From assembly GCA_035504175.1 (NCBI GenBank), contig DATJSJ010000104.1:1-16437 (forward strand): a stretch of DNA of 16,437 nt, written 5' to 3'. Origin of the DNA: DATJSJ01 sp035504175. GTDB lineage: Bacteria > Pseudomonadota > Alphaproteobacteria > Acetobacterales > Acetobacteraceae. The translations under genes were made by a program, and so were the position numbers. The notes below the pieces were generated by a model. The model saw nothing but the letters and a program-made list of their open reading frames with translations. It searched no databases and was not told the DNA's origin. This document shows, in pieces, positions 1 through 7,670 of the stretch (position 1 is the first letter of the stretch; each line of letters begins with the position of its first letter).

Positions 1-538
1 CGTGCTGTTGTCCTGGCTGCCGGCCGATCTCGGCGGCCGGCGCGTGCTCGATGCCGGCTGCGGCACCGGCCTGTTCGCCCGCGAGGCGGCACGGCGCGGC
101 GCCGAGGTGGTGGCGGTCGACCTGTCACCGCGGCTGATCGCGCATGCCGCCGCCGCCTCGCCGGACGGGCGCATCCGCTACCTCGCCGGCGACATGCTCG
201 ATCCCGCGCTCGGCCGCTTCGACCATGTCGTCGCGATGGATTCGCTGATCCACTACGCGGCCCCGGACATGGCGGCGGCACTCGCGCTGCTGGCGGCGCG
301 CGCCGGCACGTCCGTGCTGTTCACCTTCGCCCCGCGCACCCCGGCGCTGGGTGCCATGCACGCGGTCGGGCGCCTGTTCCCGCGCGGCGACCGCGCGCCC
401 GCGATCGCGCCGGTCGGCGGCCGCCGGCTGCGCGCCGCGCTGGCGCGCGAGCCCGCGCTCGGCGGCTGGACGGCCGGGCGCACGCAGCGGATCACCAGCG
501 GCTTCTACATCTCGCAGGCGCAGGAGCTGCGGCGATGA
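1..538 (+). CDS. bchM: Magnesium-protoporphyrin IX O-methyltransferase BchM (5' partial)
   Basis: BchM methylates the ring-C propionate of Mg-protoporphyrin IX with S-adenosylmethionine, the step before the cyclase AcsF encoded further down the same operon. The visible 178 residues start inside the protein. The SAM-binding motif I (VLDAGCGTGLF) lies at about residues 15-25 of the visible part, followed by the acidic VVAVDLS strand end, and the family-typical VAMDSLIHY stretch and a C-terminal GFYISQA stretch are present. Family members are about 225-235 residues, so roughly 50 N-terminal residues lie upstream of the window. The GTG at base 2 is an internal codon, not a convincing start. The stop overlaps the lhaA start as ATGA, which suggests translational coupling. 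Recognition is by motif and context (bchM followed by lhaA is the standard order in purple bacteria). Confidence 0.93.
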   Translation, partial: VLLSWLPADLGGRRVLDAGCGTGLFAREAARRGAEVVAVDLSPRLIAHAAAASPDGRIRYLAGDMLDPALGRFDHVVAMDSLIHYAAPDMAAALALLAARAGTSVLFTFAPRTPALGAMHAVGRLFPRGDRAPAIAPVGGRRLRAALAREPALGGWTAGRTQRITSGFYISQAQELRR

Positions 539-1977
539 AGCGCCTGGCCGCGCTGAACGCCCGCATCACCGCGCTGGTGGCGCTGTACGGGCCGCGCTTC
601 CTGCCGTTCGCCGACGCGGCGACGCCGGAGCTGCCGCTGCCGCGGCTGCTGCGGCTGTCGCTGTTCCAGGTCTCGGTCGGCATGGCGGTGGTGCTGCTGC
701 TCGGCACGCTCAACCGCGTCATGATCGTCGAGCTGCACGTGCCGGCCTGGCTGGTCGCGGTGATGATCTCGCTGCCGCTGGTGTTCGCGCCGTTCCGCGC
801 GCTGGTGGGTTTCCGCTCCGACACGCACCGCTCGGCGCTCGGCTGGCGGCGCGTGCCGTATCTGTGGTTCGGCACGCTGCTGCAATTCGGCGGGCTGTGC
901 ATCATGCCATTCGCGCTGCTGGTGCTGTCGAGCCGGCTGCACGGCGCCGGCGCCGTGGTCGGGCAGCTCGGCGCGGCGATGGCGTTCCTGCTGGTCGGCG
1001 CCGGGCTGCACACCGTGCAGACGACCGGGCTCGCGCTGGCGACCGATCTCGCCCCGCCGGCGTCGCAGCCGCGGGTGGTGGCGCTGCTCTGCATGATGCT
1101 GCTGCTGGGCATGGTGTCGAGCGCGCTGCTGTTCGGTATCGTGCTGGCGCATTTCACGCCGGCGAAGCTGATCCAGGTGGTGCAGGCGGCGGCGCTGGCG
1201 ACGATGGCGCTCAACCTCGCGGCGCTGTGGCGGCAGGAGGCGCGGCGCCCGGCGCAGACCGCGACCGACCGGCCGGCGCCGTTGTTCGCGGAGGCCTGGG
1301 CGGATTTCCGGCGCCAGCACCGAGCGGTCCGCCGGCTGGTGGCGCTGGCGCTGGGCACGATCGGCTTCAGCATGCAGGACGTGCTGCTGGAACCGTATGG
1401 CGGGCAGGTGCTGCATCTGCCGGTCGGTGCCACGACGGGACTGACCGCGGGTCTCGCGATCGGCGGGCTGTGCGGCTTCGCGCTGGCGGCGCGGGCGCTC
1501 GGGCGCGGCGCCGACCCGTACCGGTTTTCCGCGCTCGGCACGCTCGCGGGCCTGGCGGCGTTCGCGGCGGTGCTGGCGGCGGCGCCGCTCGGCTCGGCGC
1601 TGGTGTTCGCCGGCGGCGTCATGCTGATCGGCTTCGGCGCCGGCCTGTTCGCGCATTGCACGCTGACCGCGGCGATGGCGATGGCGCAGCCCGGGCGGGT
1701 CGGGCTGGCACTCGGCATCTGGGGCGCGGTGCAGGCCTCGGCCGCGGGCTCGGCGGCGGCGCTCGGCGGGTTGATCCGCGACGTCGTGCCGGCCCTGTCG
1801 GCACAGCACTGGATCGGCCCGGCCTTCGCCGCGCCGGCCGCCGGCTATGCCGTCGTGTACGCGCTCGAGGTCGTGCTGCTGCTGCTGACGCTGCTCGCCG
1901 TGGTGCCGCTCGCCGGGGTGATGCGCGCGGCGCGGCTCTCGCCGGTGGCGCCGCTGACCGGGGTGCGGGTGCGATGA
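535..1977 (+). CDS. lhaA: LhaA/PucC-family light-harvesting complex assembly transporter-like protein
   Basis: This 480-residue integral membrane protein of the bacteriochlorophyll delivery (BCD) family within the major facilitator superfamily is placed between bchM and the puh genes, the usual position of lhaA. In Rhodobacter the homologue is needed for assembly of the LH1 antenna and probably hands over bacteriochlorophyll. About twelve hydrophobic segments are visible. An N-terminal PRLLRLSLFQVSVGM segment and the GFRSDTHRSALGWRRVPYLW loop near residues 86-105 are characteristic of the family. The start ATG overlaps the bchM stop (ATGA), and the stop overlaps the puhC start the same way. 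Its presence implies that LH1 genes exist in this organism even though no pufBA is found in this window. Paralogues (PucC, LhaA, Orf428) cannot be separated by eye; the name rests on position. Confidence 0.9.
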   Translation: MKRLAALNARITALVALYGPRFLPFADAATPELPLPRLLRLSLFQVSVGMAVVLLLGTLNRVMIVELHVPAWLVAVMISLPLVFAPFRALVGFRSDTHRSALGWRRVPYLWFGTLLQFGGLCIMPFALLVLSSRLHGAGAVVGQLGAAMAFLLVGAGLHTVQTTGLALATDLAPPASQPRVVALLCMMLLLGMVSSALLFGIVLAHFTPAKLIQVVQAAALATMALNLAALWRQEARRPAQTATDRPAPLFAEAWADFRRQHRAVRRLVALALGTIGFSMQDVLLEPYGGQVLHLPVGATTGLTAGLAIGGLCGFALAARALGRGADPYRFSALGTLAGLAAFAAVLAAAPLGSALVFAGGVMLIGFGAGLFAHCTLTAAMAMAQPGRVGLALGIWGAVQASAAGSAAALGGLIRDVVPALSAQHWIGPAFAAPAAGYAVVYALEVVLLLLTLLAVVPLAGVMRAARLSPVAPLTGVRVR

Positions 1978-2441
1978 GCCCCCCGGCCGGAACCCGCCAG
2001 CTCCTGCCCGACCCGGTGGTGCCGCGCGGCGTACTGGTCGGCGCGGCGCTGCTGGTCGGCTTCACGATCGGCTGCGCGCTGCTCGGTCATCTCGGGGGCG
2101 CGGCGCGACCGCTGCCGACCGGGATCGCGCTGCAGACCCGCGCGCTGCGCTTCCTGCCCCGCGACGGCGGCGGCCTGCTGATCGCGGACGCGGCGACCGG
2201 CGCCACCGTGCGTACGATCGGCGCGAGTGATGACGGCTTCCTGCGCACGGTCATGCAGGGGTTGGACACGCTGCGCGCGCGCGTCGGCGCCGATGTCGCG
2301 ATCCCGTTCCAGTTGACCGCCTGGCGCGATCGCCGGCTCACGCTCGACGATCCGACGACCGGGACGCGGCTCGAGCTCGAGGCGTTCGGGCCGACCAACG
2401 AGGCCGCTTTCGCGCGGCTGATGCAGGAGGGTGCGCGATGA
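1974..2441 (+). CDS. puhC: Photosynthetic complex assembly protein PuhC
   Basis: This 155-residue protein has one N-terminal membrane segment (about residues 20-40) and a periplasmic domain containing LQTRALRFLPRDGGGLLIADAATG and a GDFFLRT-like stretch (DDGFLRTVMQGL), the pattern of PuhC. In Rhodobacter capsulatus PuhC is required for normal reaction-centre/LH1 accumulation; its molecular activity is not well defined. The usual neighbours to its left, puhA and puhB, are absent here: PuhC directly follows LhaA through an ATGA overlap, while puhAB sit about 9 kb downstream behind pufLMC. The stop again overlaps the next gene as ATGA. The length matches the family (about 150-165). Identification is from sequence likeness and context. 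Confidence 0.85.
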   Translation: MSPPAGTRQLLPDPVVPRGVLVGAALLVGFTIGCALLGHLGGAARPLPTGIALQTRALRFLPRDGGGLLIADAATGATVRTIGASDDGFLRTVMQGLDTLRARVGADVAIPFQLTAWRDRRLTLDDPTTGTRLELEAFGPTNEAAFARLMQEGAR

Positions 2442-2719
2442 GACGTCGGATCGAGGTCGCATGCGACGTGGACATGGAGCAGAGTCCGCAAACCCTGCAC
2501 GCCCACGCCATTCCCGACGGGGTCGCGATCCGGCCGGGCGACGTCGTGATCGTGCACGATGCGCCGCCCGCCGTCGCGTTCGGCGAACGGCTGACGATGC
2601 GATGCCGCGCCACCGTGCTGCGCGCCGGGCCGCTGCGCCGCGCCTGGACGCGGACGGCGAGCCTGTTCGCCCTCACCGAACTCTACGAAGTGGGCTTCCA
2701 ACCGAAAGGCGTGCCATGA
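2438..2719 (+). CDS. Small conserved-type photosynthesis cluster protein, function unknown
   Basis: This 93-residue soluble protein is encoded between puhC and acsF and overlaps both by four bases (ATGA at each end), so it is clearly part of the translated operon. Small proteins in this position that share the look of an LHAHAIPDGVAIRPGDVVIVHD region and a LTELYEVGF C-terminus are, as I recall, found in several purple-bacterial photosynthesis clusters. I see no membrane segment, signal peptide or metal-binding cluster. The PGDVVIVHDAP stretch looks like a small beta-barrel fold but that is a guess. A role in the cyclase step or in complex assembly is suggested only by the neighbours. Confidence 0.8.
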   Translation: MRRRIEVACDVDMEQSPQTLHAHAIPDGVAIRPGDVVIVHDAPPAVAFGERLTMRCRATVLRAGPLRRAWTRTASLFALTELYEVGFQPKGVP

Positions 2720-3777
2720 GTGCCGTCATGCACGATCGCCTCTCCCGCGAGACCACGGAGGAGGCGAAGCGGGACACCCTGCTGACCCCGCGCTTCTACA
2801 CCACCGATTTCGCCGCCATGGACCGGCTGGATGTCTCGCCGGTGCGGCGCGAGTGGGACACGCTGATGGCGGAGTTCCGCGCCGACCGCAACAAGGGCCA
2901 TTTCATCCGCACCGCCGCGTTCGATGATCTGCCCGACCTGCCGGCGGCGTTGCGGCGCGAGTTCCTGGATTTCCTGGTCAGCTCGGTGACCGCGGAATTC
3001 TCCGGCTGCATCCTGTATGCGGAGATCCGCAAGCGCGTGAGCAACCCGGACATCAGGGAGCTGTTCGGCTACATGACGCGCGACGAGGCGCGGCATGCCG
3101 GGTTCATCAACGACACGCTGAAGGATTTTGGCGTCGGCGTCGATCTGAGCTTCCTGACCCGGGCGAAGAAATACACCTACTTCCGGCCGAAATTCATCTT
3201 CTACGCGACCTATCTCTCCGAGAAGATCGGCTACGCCCGCTACATCTCGATCTATCGCCAGATCGGGCGGCATCCGGAGCTGCGGTTCCACCCGATCTTC
3301 CAGTGGTTCCGCGAGTGGTGCCAGGACGAGTTCCGGCACGGCGAGGCGTTCGCGCTGCTGATGCGGGCCAATCCGCAGCTTCTGACCGGGGTGAACCGGC
3401 TGTGGATCCGGTTCTTCCTGCTCGCCGTCTTTGCCACGATGTATGTACGCGATCATGCGCGGCCGGCGTTTCACGCCGCCCTCGGCCTCGATGCGACGCA
3501 ATACGACCGCGACGTGTTCCGCATCACCTCGACGATCGCGCGCCAGGTGTTTCCGGTCGAGCTGCCGCTCGACGATCCGCGGTTCCGGTCCGGGCTGGAG
3601 CGGCTGCGGCGGGTCGCGGAACGGATTGCGGCGGCGAAGCAGCGCGGCGGCGTCGCGGGCGCGGTGCGCCGGGCGGGCCTCACCGTCCGCGCCGGCGCCG
3701 TGCTCGCCCGGCTGTTCACGCTGCCGGCGCGCCGGCAGACGCCGCCGGCCGACATCCTGATGGCACCGAGCTGGTAG
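2716..3777 (+). CDS. acsF: Aerobic magnesium-protoporphyrin IX monomethyl ester (oxidative) cyclase AcsF
   Basis: AcsF is the diiron, oxygen-dependent cyclase that forms the isocyclic ring of bacteriochlorophyll, acting directly after BchM. The 353-residue protein carries two ExxH diiron motifs, E124-A-R-H127 (in DEARHAGF) and E205-F-R-H208 (in QDEFRHGEAF), and a conserved AEFSGCILYAEIRKR helix around residues 94-108, all typical of the family. The chosen start at 2716 overlaps the preceding stop (ATGA) and gives the expected N-terminus; upstream in-frame codons would overlap the 93-aa gene. The basic, proline-rich C-terminal tail (about residue 300 onward) is less conserved. Its presence means the organism can make bacteriochlorophyll with oxygen. 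Many purple bacteria also have the anaerobic BchE; none is seen here. Confidence 0.95.
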   Translation: MSAVMHDRLSRETTEEAKRDTLLTPRFYTTDFAAMDRLDVSPVRREWDTLMAEFRADRNKGHFIRTAAFDDLPDLPAALRREFLDFLVSSVTAEFSGCILYAEIRKRVSNPDIRELFGYMTRDEARHAGFINDTLKDFGVGVDLSFLTRAKKYTYFRPKFIFYATYLSEKIGYARYISIYRQIGRHPELRFHPIFQWFREWCQDEFRHGEAFALLMRANPQLLTGVNRLWIRFFLLAVFATMYVRDHARPAFHAALGLDATQYDRDVFRITSTIARQVFPVELPLDDPRFRSGLERLRRVAERIAAAKQRGGVAGAVRRAGLTVRAGAVLARLFTLPARRQTPPADILMAPSW

Positions 3778-3789
3778 GCGGGACGCATC

Positions 3790-5607
3790 ATGGCTCATCC
3801 GGCACTCGCGGCGCTGTTCGCCCTGTTCTGCTGGTGGTTCAGCACCGGGCTGATCATCTATCTCGACGGGCTGCCGCGTCGCACGTTCCGCTGGAGCATG
3901 ATCGGCGCCACCCTGCTGCTCGGCATCTCGCTGTACGGCCTCGCGATCACCAGCCGCGAGGCGACGCTGGCCAATGCCTACTGGGCCTTCGCCTGCGGCC
4001 TGCTCGCCTGGGGCTGGCAGGAGATCAGCTTCTACATGGGGTTCGTCACCGGCCCGCGCCGCGAGGCCTGCCGCGAAGGCTGCGGCGGCTGGCGGCATTT
4101 CGGGCACGCGGTGCAGACCAGCCTGTACCATGAGCTGGCGATCGTCGCCGTGGGGGCGCTGGTCGTGGCACTCACCTGGCGGGCGCCGAACCAGGTCGGG
4201 ACCTGGACCTTCATGATCCTCTGGTGGATGCACCAGAGCGCCAAGCTGAACGTGTTCCTCGGCGTGCGCAACCTGAACGAGGAGTTCCTGCCCGAGCACC
4301 TCGCCTTCCTCAAGGGCTTCCTCACCAAGAAGCCGATGAACCTGCTGTTCCCGCTCTCGATCACCCTCTCGACGGTGATCGCGACGGTGCTGGTGACGCG
4401 CGCCGCCACCGCCGCGTCGCCGTTCGGCGTCGTCGGCGACACCTTCCTCGCCACCATGATGGTGCTCGCGATCCTCGAGCACTGGTTCCTGGTGCTGCCC
4501 CTGCCGTCGGCCAAGCTCTGGTCGTGGGGACTGGCGTCGCGGCGGCCGGCGGCCGCGTTCGACGCCGAGATCGTGGCCGGGTTCCTCGGCGCCGGCAAGA
4601 CCACGCTGCTGCGGCGGATGCTGGCCGATGCCGATCCCGCGATCCGCACCGTGGTGCTGGTGAACGATTTCGCCGCCATGGGTCTCGATGGCTCGCTGCT
4701 GAGCGGGCAGGGCGCCGGCGTCGTCGAGCTGCCGAACGGTTGCATCTGCTGCTCGCTGCGCGGCTCGCTGTCGCGGCAATTGCACGAGGCGATCGCGCGC
4801 TGGTCGCCGCAGCGCGTGCTGATCGAGCCGAGCGGGGTTGCCGATCTGGCGGCGCTGGTGGGCGTGCTGCACGGCCCCGACCTGGCGCCGCTGACGCGCC
4901 GCCTGGAGGTGACGGGCGTCGTGGATGCCGGCGCGTTTCTTGCCGACTATGCGCGGATGCCGGGTTATTTCGAGGCGCAGGCGCGCCTGGCGAACCGCAT
5001 CGTGGTCAGCAAGTGCGACCTCGCGACACCGGCCGAGCTGCACGCGATCGGCGCGACCCTGCGCGGCCTCAATCCGACGATCGCGCTCGTCGGCGCCACT
5101 TTCGGCCGGACGGCGCCGCGCCCGGAACTGCTGCCGGCGGTGCCGGCCCCGAAACCGCTGCACGATCACGCGAATGGGCACGACCACGCGCACGCGCACC
5201 CGCCCGAGCACGCCGATGCCGGCGCGCCGGCGACTGCGCGCCACGCCGATCCGCACCCGCACCGCCACGCCGACGGCGCGGCGGATCACGACCACGCGCA
5301 CGCGCATCCGGTGCCCGACCTGCAATCCTGCAGTCGGGCGCTGGGCGCACCCTGCGATGCCGGCGCGCTCGAGGCGCTGCTGGCGGACATCGCCGCCGGC
5401 ACGTTCGGCAGCGTCGAGCGCGTCAAGGGAATCGCGCGGGTCGGCGGCGGCTGGATCCGGTTCGACCTGGCCGGCGGCCGGCCGTGCATGACCGCCTTCG
5501 CGCCGCATGGCGACGAGCAGCCGCGGGTCGTGGCGATCGGCCGCGCGGTGAACGAGGAACGGCTGCTGGCGGCGTTCGACGCCTGCGAATGCGCCGCGGC
5601 GGCGTGA
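3790..5607 (+). CDS. puhE: PuhE membrane protein fused to a COG0523 (CobW/G3E) GTPase metal chaperone
   Basis: A single 605-codon frame joins two families. Residues about 1-250 are PuhE (DUF3623-type): some seven hydrophobic segments and conserved loops such as YWAFACGLLAWGWQEISFY and KLNVFLGVRNLNEEFLPEHL. Residues about 258-604 are a G3E GTPase of the COG0523 group: P-loop GFLGAGKT at 264-271, the CxCC metal motif (C318, C320, C321) in NGCICCSLRG, an SKCD guanine-specificity motif at 407-410, a histidine-rich segment (15 His within 458-506) and a CobW C-terminal domain (about 520-598). COG0523 proteins deliver zinc, cobalt or iron to partner enzymes using GTP. No stop lies between the parts and no clear internal ribosome site is seen, so this is a true fusion on the read sequence. 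It lies between acsF (12-base gap) and hemA (14-base gap). PuhE itself influences bacteriochlorophyll and complex formation in Rhodobacter; the metal served here is unknown. Confidence 0.9.
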   Translation: MAHPALAALFALFCWWFSTGLIIYLDGLPRRTFRWSMIGATLLLGISLYGLAITSREATLANAYWAFACGLLAWGWQEISFYMGFVTGPRREACREGCGGWRHFGHAVQTSLYHELAIVAVGALVVALTWRAPNQVGTWTFMILWWMHQSAKLNVFLGVRNLNEEFLPEHLAFLKGFLTKKPMNLLFPLSITLSTVIATVLVTRAATAASPFGVVGDTFLATMMVLAILEHWFLVLPLPSAKLWSWGLASRRPAAAFDAEIVAGFLGAGKTTLLRRMLADADPAIRTVVLVNDFAAMGLDGSLLSGQGAGVVELPNGCICCSLRGSLSRQLHEAIARWSPQRVLIEPSGVADLAALVGVLHGPDLAPLTRRLEVTGVVDAGAFLADYARMPGYFEAQARLANRIVVSKCDLATPAELHAIGATLRGLNPTIALVGATFGRTAPRPELLPAVPAPKPLHDHANGHDHAHAHPPEHADAGAPATARHADPHPHRHADGAADHDHAHAHPVPDLQSCSRALGAPCDAGALEALLADIAAGTFGSVERVKGIARVGGGWIRFDLAGGRPCMTAFAPHGDEQPRVVAIGRAVNEERLLAAFDACECAAAA

Positions 5608-5621
5608 CGGGCGAGGGGGCG

Positions 5622-6836
5622 ATGATGGATCACGAGGCGTTCTTCCGCGGCCAGCTCGCCGCCCTGCGGCGCGAGGGCCGCTATCGCGTGTTCGCCGATC
5701 TGGAGCGCCAGGCCGGCCGCTTTCCCCGCGCCCTGCATCACGGCCAGCGCGAGCGCCGCGAGGTCACGGTGTGGTGCTCGAACGACTATCTCGGCATGGG
5801 GCAGCATCCGCTGGTGCTGGACGCGATGCACGCCGCCCTCGACCGCTGCGGCGCCGGCGCCGGCGGCACGCGCAACATCGCCGGCACCAACCACTATCAC
5901 GTGCTGCTGGAGGAGGAGCTCGCGTCGCTGCACGGCACCGAGGCGGCGCTGCTGTTCAATTCCGGCTACATGTCGAACTGGGCGACGCTGAGCACGCTCG
6001 CCGCGCGCCTGCCCGGCTGCGTCGTGCTGTCCGACGAGCTGAACCATGCCTCGATGATCGAAGGCATCCGGCACAGCCGGGCGGAGAAACTCACCTTCCG
6101 GCACAACGACCCGGCGGATCTGCGCCGCAAGCTCGCGAGCCTCGCGCCGGAGCGGCCGAAGCTGGTCGCCTTCGAATCGGTCTATTCGATGGACGGCGAC
6201 ATCGCACCGATCGCCGATCTCTGCGACGTTGCGGAGGCGTTCGGCGCGATCACCTATCTCGACGAGGTGCACGCGGTCGGGCTGTACGGCCGGCATGGCG
6301 GCGGCATCAGCGAGCGCGAGGGGCTGGCGCACCGGCTGACGGTGATCGAGGGCACGCTGGCCAAGGCGTTCGGCGTGGTCGGCGGCTATATCGCGGGATC
6401 GACGGCGCTGTGCGACTTCATCCGGAGCTGCGCCTCGGGCTTCATCTTCACCACTTCACTGCCGCCGGCGGTCGCCGCCGGCGCGCTCGCCAGCGTCCGG
6501 CACCTGAAGGCGAGCCCGGCGCTGCGCGCGCTGCACCAGGCACGGGTGGCCGCGGTGCGGGCCCGACTGGACGCGGCGTGCATTCCGCATTTGCCGAACC
6601 CGAGTCACATCATTCCGGTGATGGTCGGCGATCCCGTGCTCTGCCGGCAGATCAGCGACCAACTCCTCGACCGCTTCGGCATCTACGTGCAGCCGATCAA
6701 CTACCCGACCGTGCCGCGCGGCACCGAGCGTCTGCGGATCACGCCGTCGCCGCTGCACAGCGAGGCGGATGCCGACGCGCTGGTGGAAGCGCTCGCCACC
6801 GTCTGGGCCGAGGTGAAGGCGCGGCGCGCCGCCTGA
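5622..6836 (+). CDS. hemA: 5-aminolevulinate synthase (Shemin pathway)
   Basis: This PLP enzyme condenses glycine and succinyl-CoA into 5-aminolevulinate, the first committed tetrapyrrole precursor. The 404-residue protein has the usual length and motifs: WCSNDYLGMGQHP, GAGAGGTRNIAGT, FNSGYMSNWATL, YLDEVHAVGLYG (Asp pairing with the pyridine nitrogen), and the Schiff-base lysine K248 in EGTLAKAFGVVGGY, at the same number as in Rhodobacter HemA. ATG 5622 is preceded by a purine-rich GAGGGGGC ribosome site; ATG 5625 is an alternative start one codon later. It closes the bchM-to-hemA operon, so precursor supply is probably co-transcribed with bchM and acsF. Whether another ALA synthase gene exists elsewhere, as in some phototrophs, cannot be seen. 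Confidence 0.96.
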   Translation: MMDHEAFFRGQLAALRREGRYRVFADLERQAGRFPRALHHGQRERREVTVWCSNDYLGMGQHPLVLDAMHAALDRCGAGAGGTRNIAGTNHYHVLLEEELASLHGTEAALLFNSGYMSNWATLSTLAARLPGCVVLSDELNHASMIEGIRHSRAEKLTFRHNDPADLRRKLASLAPERPKLVAFESVYSMDGDIAPIADLCDVAEAFGAITYLDEVHAVGLYGRHGGGISEREGLAHRLTVIEGTLAKAFGVVGGYIAGSTALCDFIRSCASGFIFTTSLPPAVAAGALASVRHLKASPALRALHQARVAAVRARLDAACIPHLPNPSHIIPVMVGDPVLCRQISDQLLDRFGIYVQPINYPTVPRGTERLRITPSPLHSEADADALVEALATVWAEVKARRAA

Positions 6837-7102
6837 CCGCGATCGCGCCGGCGAACCGGTACGCGTTCAGCGCATCGCGCGCGGGTGCCGCTTGATCGCG
6901 GTCGCGCGGCGCCGCGGTCGCCGCGCTCAGACCCGCTCGGGTTACGATCGAGCGTCCGGCTGGCCCATCGCCTCGGCGCAGGGCGTGTCTCAGGGCAGCG
7001 CCAGGGTCAGCGTCACGGTCTTGGGGCAACGCGGGGTCAGGCCGACGCGGAGCGTAGCCCAGCGGAACTCCGGCCAGCGCCGTCCTCAGGCCAACCCCGT
7101 CC
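6837..7102. other. Intergenic region between hemA and the convergent SH3-protein gene
   Basis: This 266-base gap separates the 3' ends of two convergent genes. It contains a 12-base perfect palindrome CGCGGCGCCGCG (6905-6916) without a T-run, so it is a weak terminator candidate, and a set of short direct repeats that copy the end of the neighbouring minus-strand gene (listed separately). No convincing coding frame or RNA gene is seen. Confidence 0.6.
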
Positions 7103-7115
7103 TCAGGGCAGCGCC
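6990..7115 (-). repeat. Short direct repeats at and beyond the 3' end of the SH3-protein gene
   Basis: On the minus strand the last bases of the SH3-protein gene, GGCGCTGCCCTGA (7103-7115, including the stop), recur exactly at 6990-7002, 113 bases downstream. Between them two near-identical 17-base units, CTGAGGACGGGGTTGGC and CTGAGGACGGCGCTGGC, stand in tandem just after the stop (about 7072-7105). This looks like local slippage or partial duplication of the gene end. Function is unknown. Confidence 0.55.
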
Positions 7116-7624
7116 GGCGGGTTGTGCGTGACGCCGCAGATTTCCTGCGCGCGCATCCCGACATAGGCGGGGGTCTCGATCCAGAAGCAGCCGGCATGCG
7201 CGTCCAGCGGACCGCGCAGCGAGGTGACGCCGATGTTGCCGTCGAGCGCCGCCGCCTCGATGAAGCCGGCGGCGCGGCCATACACGACCTCGCACCAGGT
7301 CGGGTTGCATCGGAGCACGTCCACGATCCGGTCATGCGCGATCTCGTCAATGACCATCGCATGCTCGCTCGGGTAGTTGCGCATGAAGGTGCTCCAGATC
7401 ACCTGCATCGGCCGGGCCTGCGCCGTCGCCGGTGGCTGCGACTGTGCCAGGTTGGGCACCTGCGCCTTCGCCTGGCCCGCGTTGGCCTGACCCGCCGCTG
7501 ACTGGCCCGGCTTTGACTGCGCCGCCGCTGGCGGCGTTGCCGTGGATTGGGCCGTCGCGGGCGCGCTGCCGAGCGCAACCGCGACGATAAGCCCGGCGAG
7601 GGGAGCGAGGCGGATTGCGCGCAT
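7103..7624 (-). CDS. Exported protein with a bacterial SH3 domain
   Basis: This 173-residue protein begins with a clear Sec signal peptide (MRAIRLAPLAGLIVAVALGS, cleavage probably after APATA near residue 25), continues with an Ala/Gln/Pro-rich low-complexity linker (about 27-72), and then has a bacterial SH3 (SH3_3-like) domain at about 75-129: NYPSEHAMVIDEI, then VDVLRCNPTWCEVVYGRAAGFIEAAAL, with the WC.V.YG...G(W/F) signature. Two further cysteines lie in the tail (GCFWIETP and EICGV). Such domains are usually periplasmic and bind peptidoglycan or proteins. A GGAGG ribosome site (complement of 7630-7634) lies five bases before ATG. The gene is divergent from pufL and convergent with hemA. 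It is not a recognised photosynthesis gene and sits where pufBA or pufQ might be expected. Confidence 0.8.
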   Translation of the reverse strand: MRAIRLAPLAGLIVAVALGSAPATAQSTATPPAAAQSKPGQSAAGQANAGQAKAQVPNLAQSQPPATAQARPMQVIWSTFMRNYPSEHAMVIDEIAHDRIVDVLRCNPTWCEVVYGRAAGFIEAAALDGNIGVTSLRGPLDAHAGCFWIETPAYVGMRAQEICGVTHNPPALP

Positions 7625-7670
7625 GACGGCCTCCGTTCGGGGCGCTGCGTCACCCGGCCGCAGCGCACGC

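Noticed and set aside
5161..5310. His-codon repeats in the puhE fusion gene as a DNA repeat or CRISPR-like array
   Set aside because: The repeats are explained by the histidine-rich metal-binding loop usual in COG0523 proteins; units are irregular.
2683..5508. Long minus-strand open frame (941 codons) opposite acsF and puhE
   Set aside because: Antisense to conserved genes, low-complexity Arg/His/Gln-rich translation and no motif; a GC-driven shadow.
6905..6916. CGCGGCGCCGCG palindrome as terminator of hemA
   Set aside because: Perfect but with no loop and no T-run; such words are common in GC-rich sequence.
7086..7362. Alternative minus-strand frames overlapping the SH3 gene end
   Set aside because: They lack a ribosome site and any domain; the 173-codon frame has a signal peptide and SH3 signature and explains the region.
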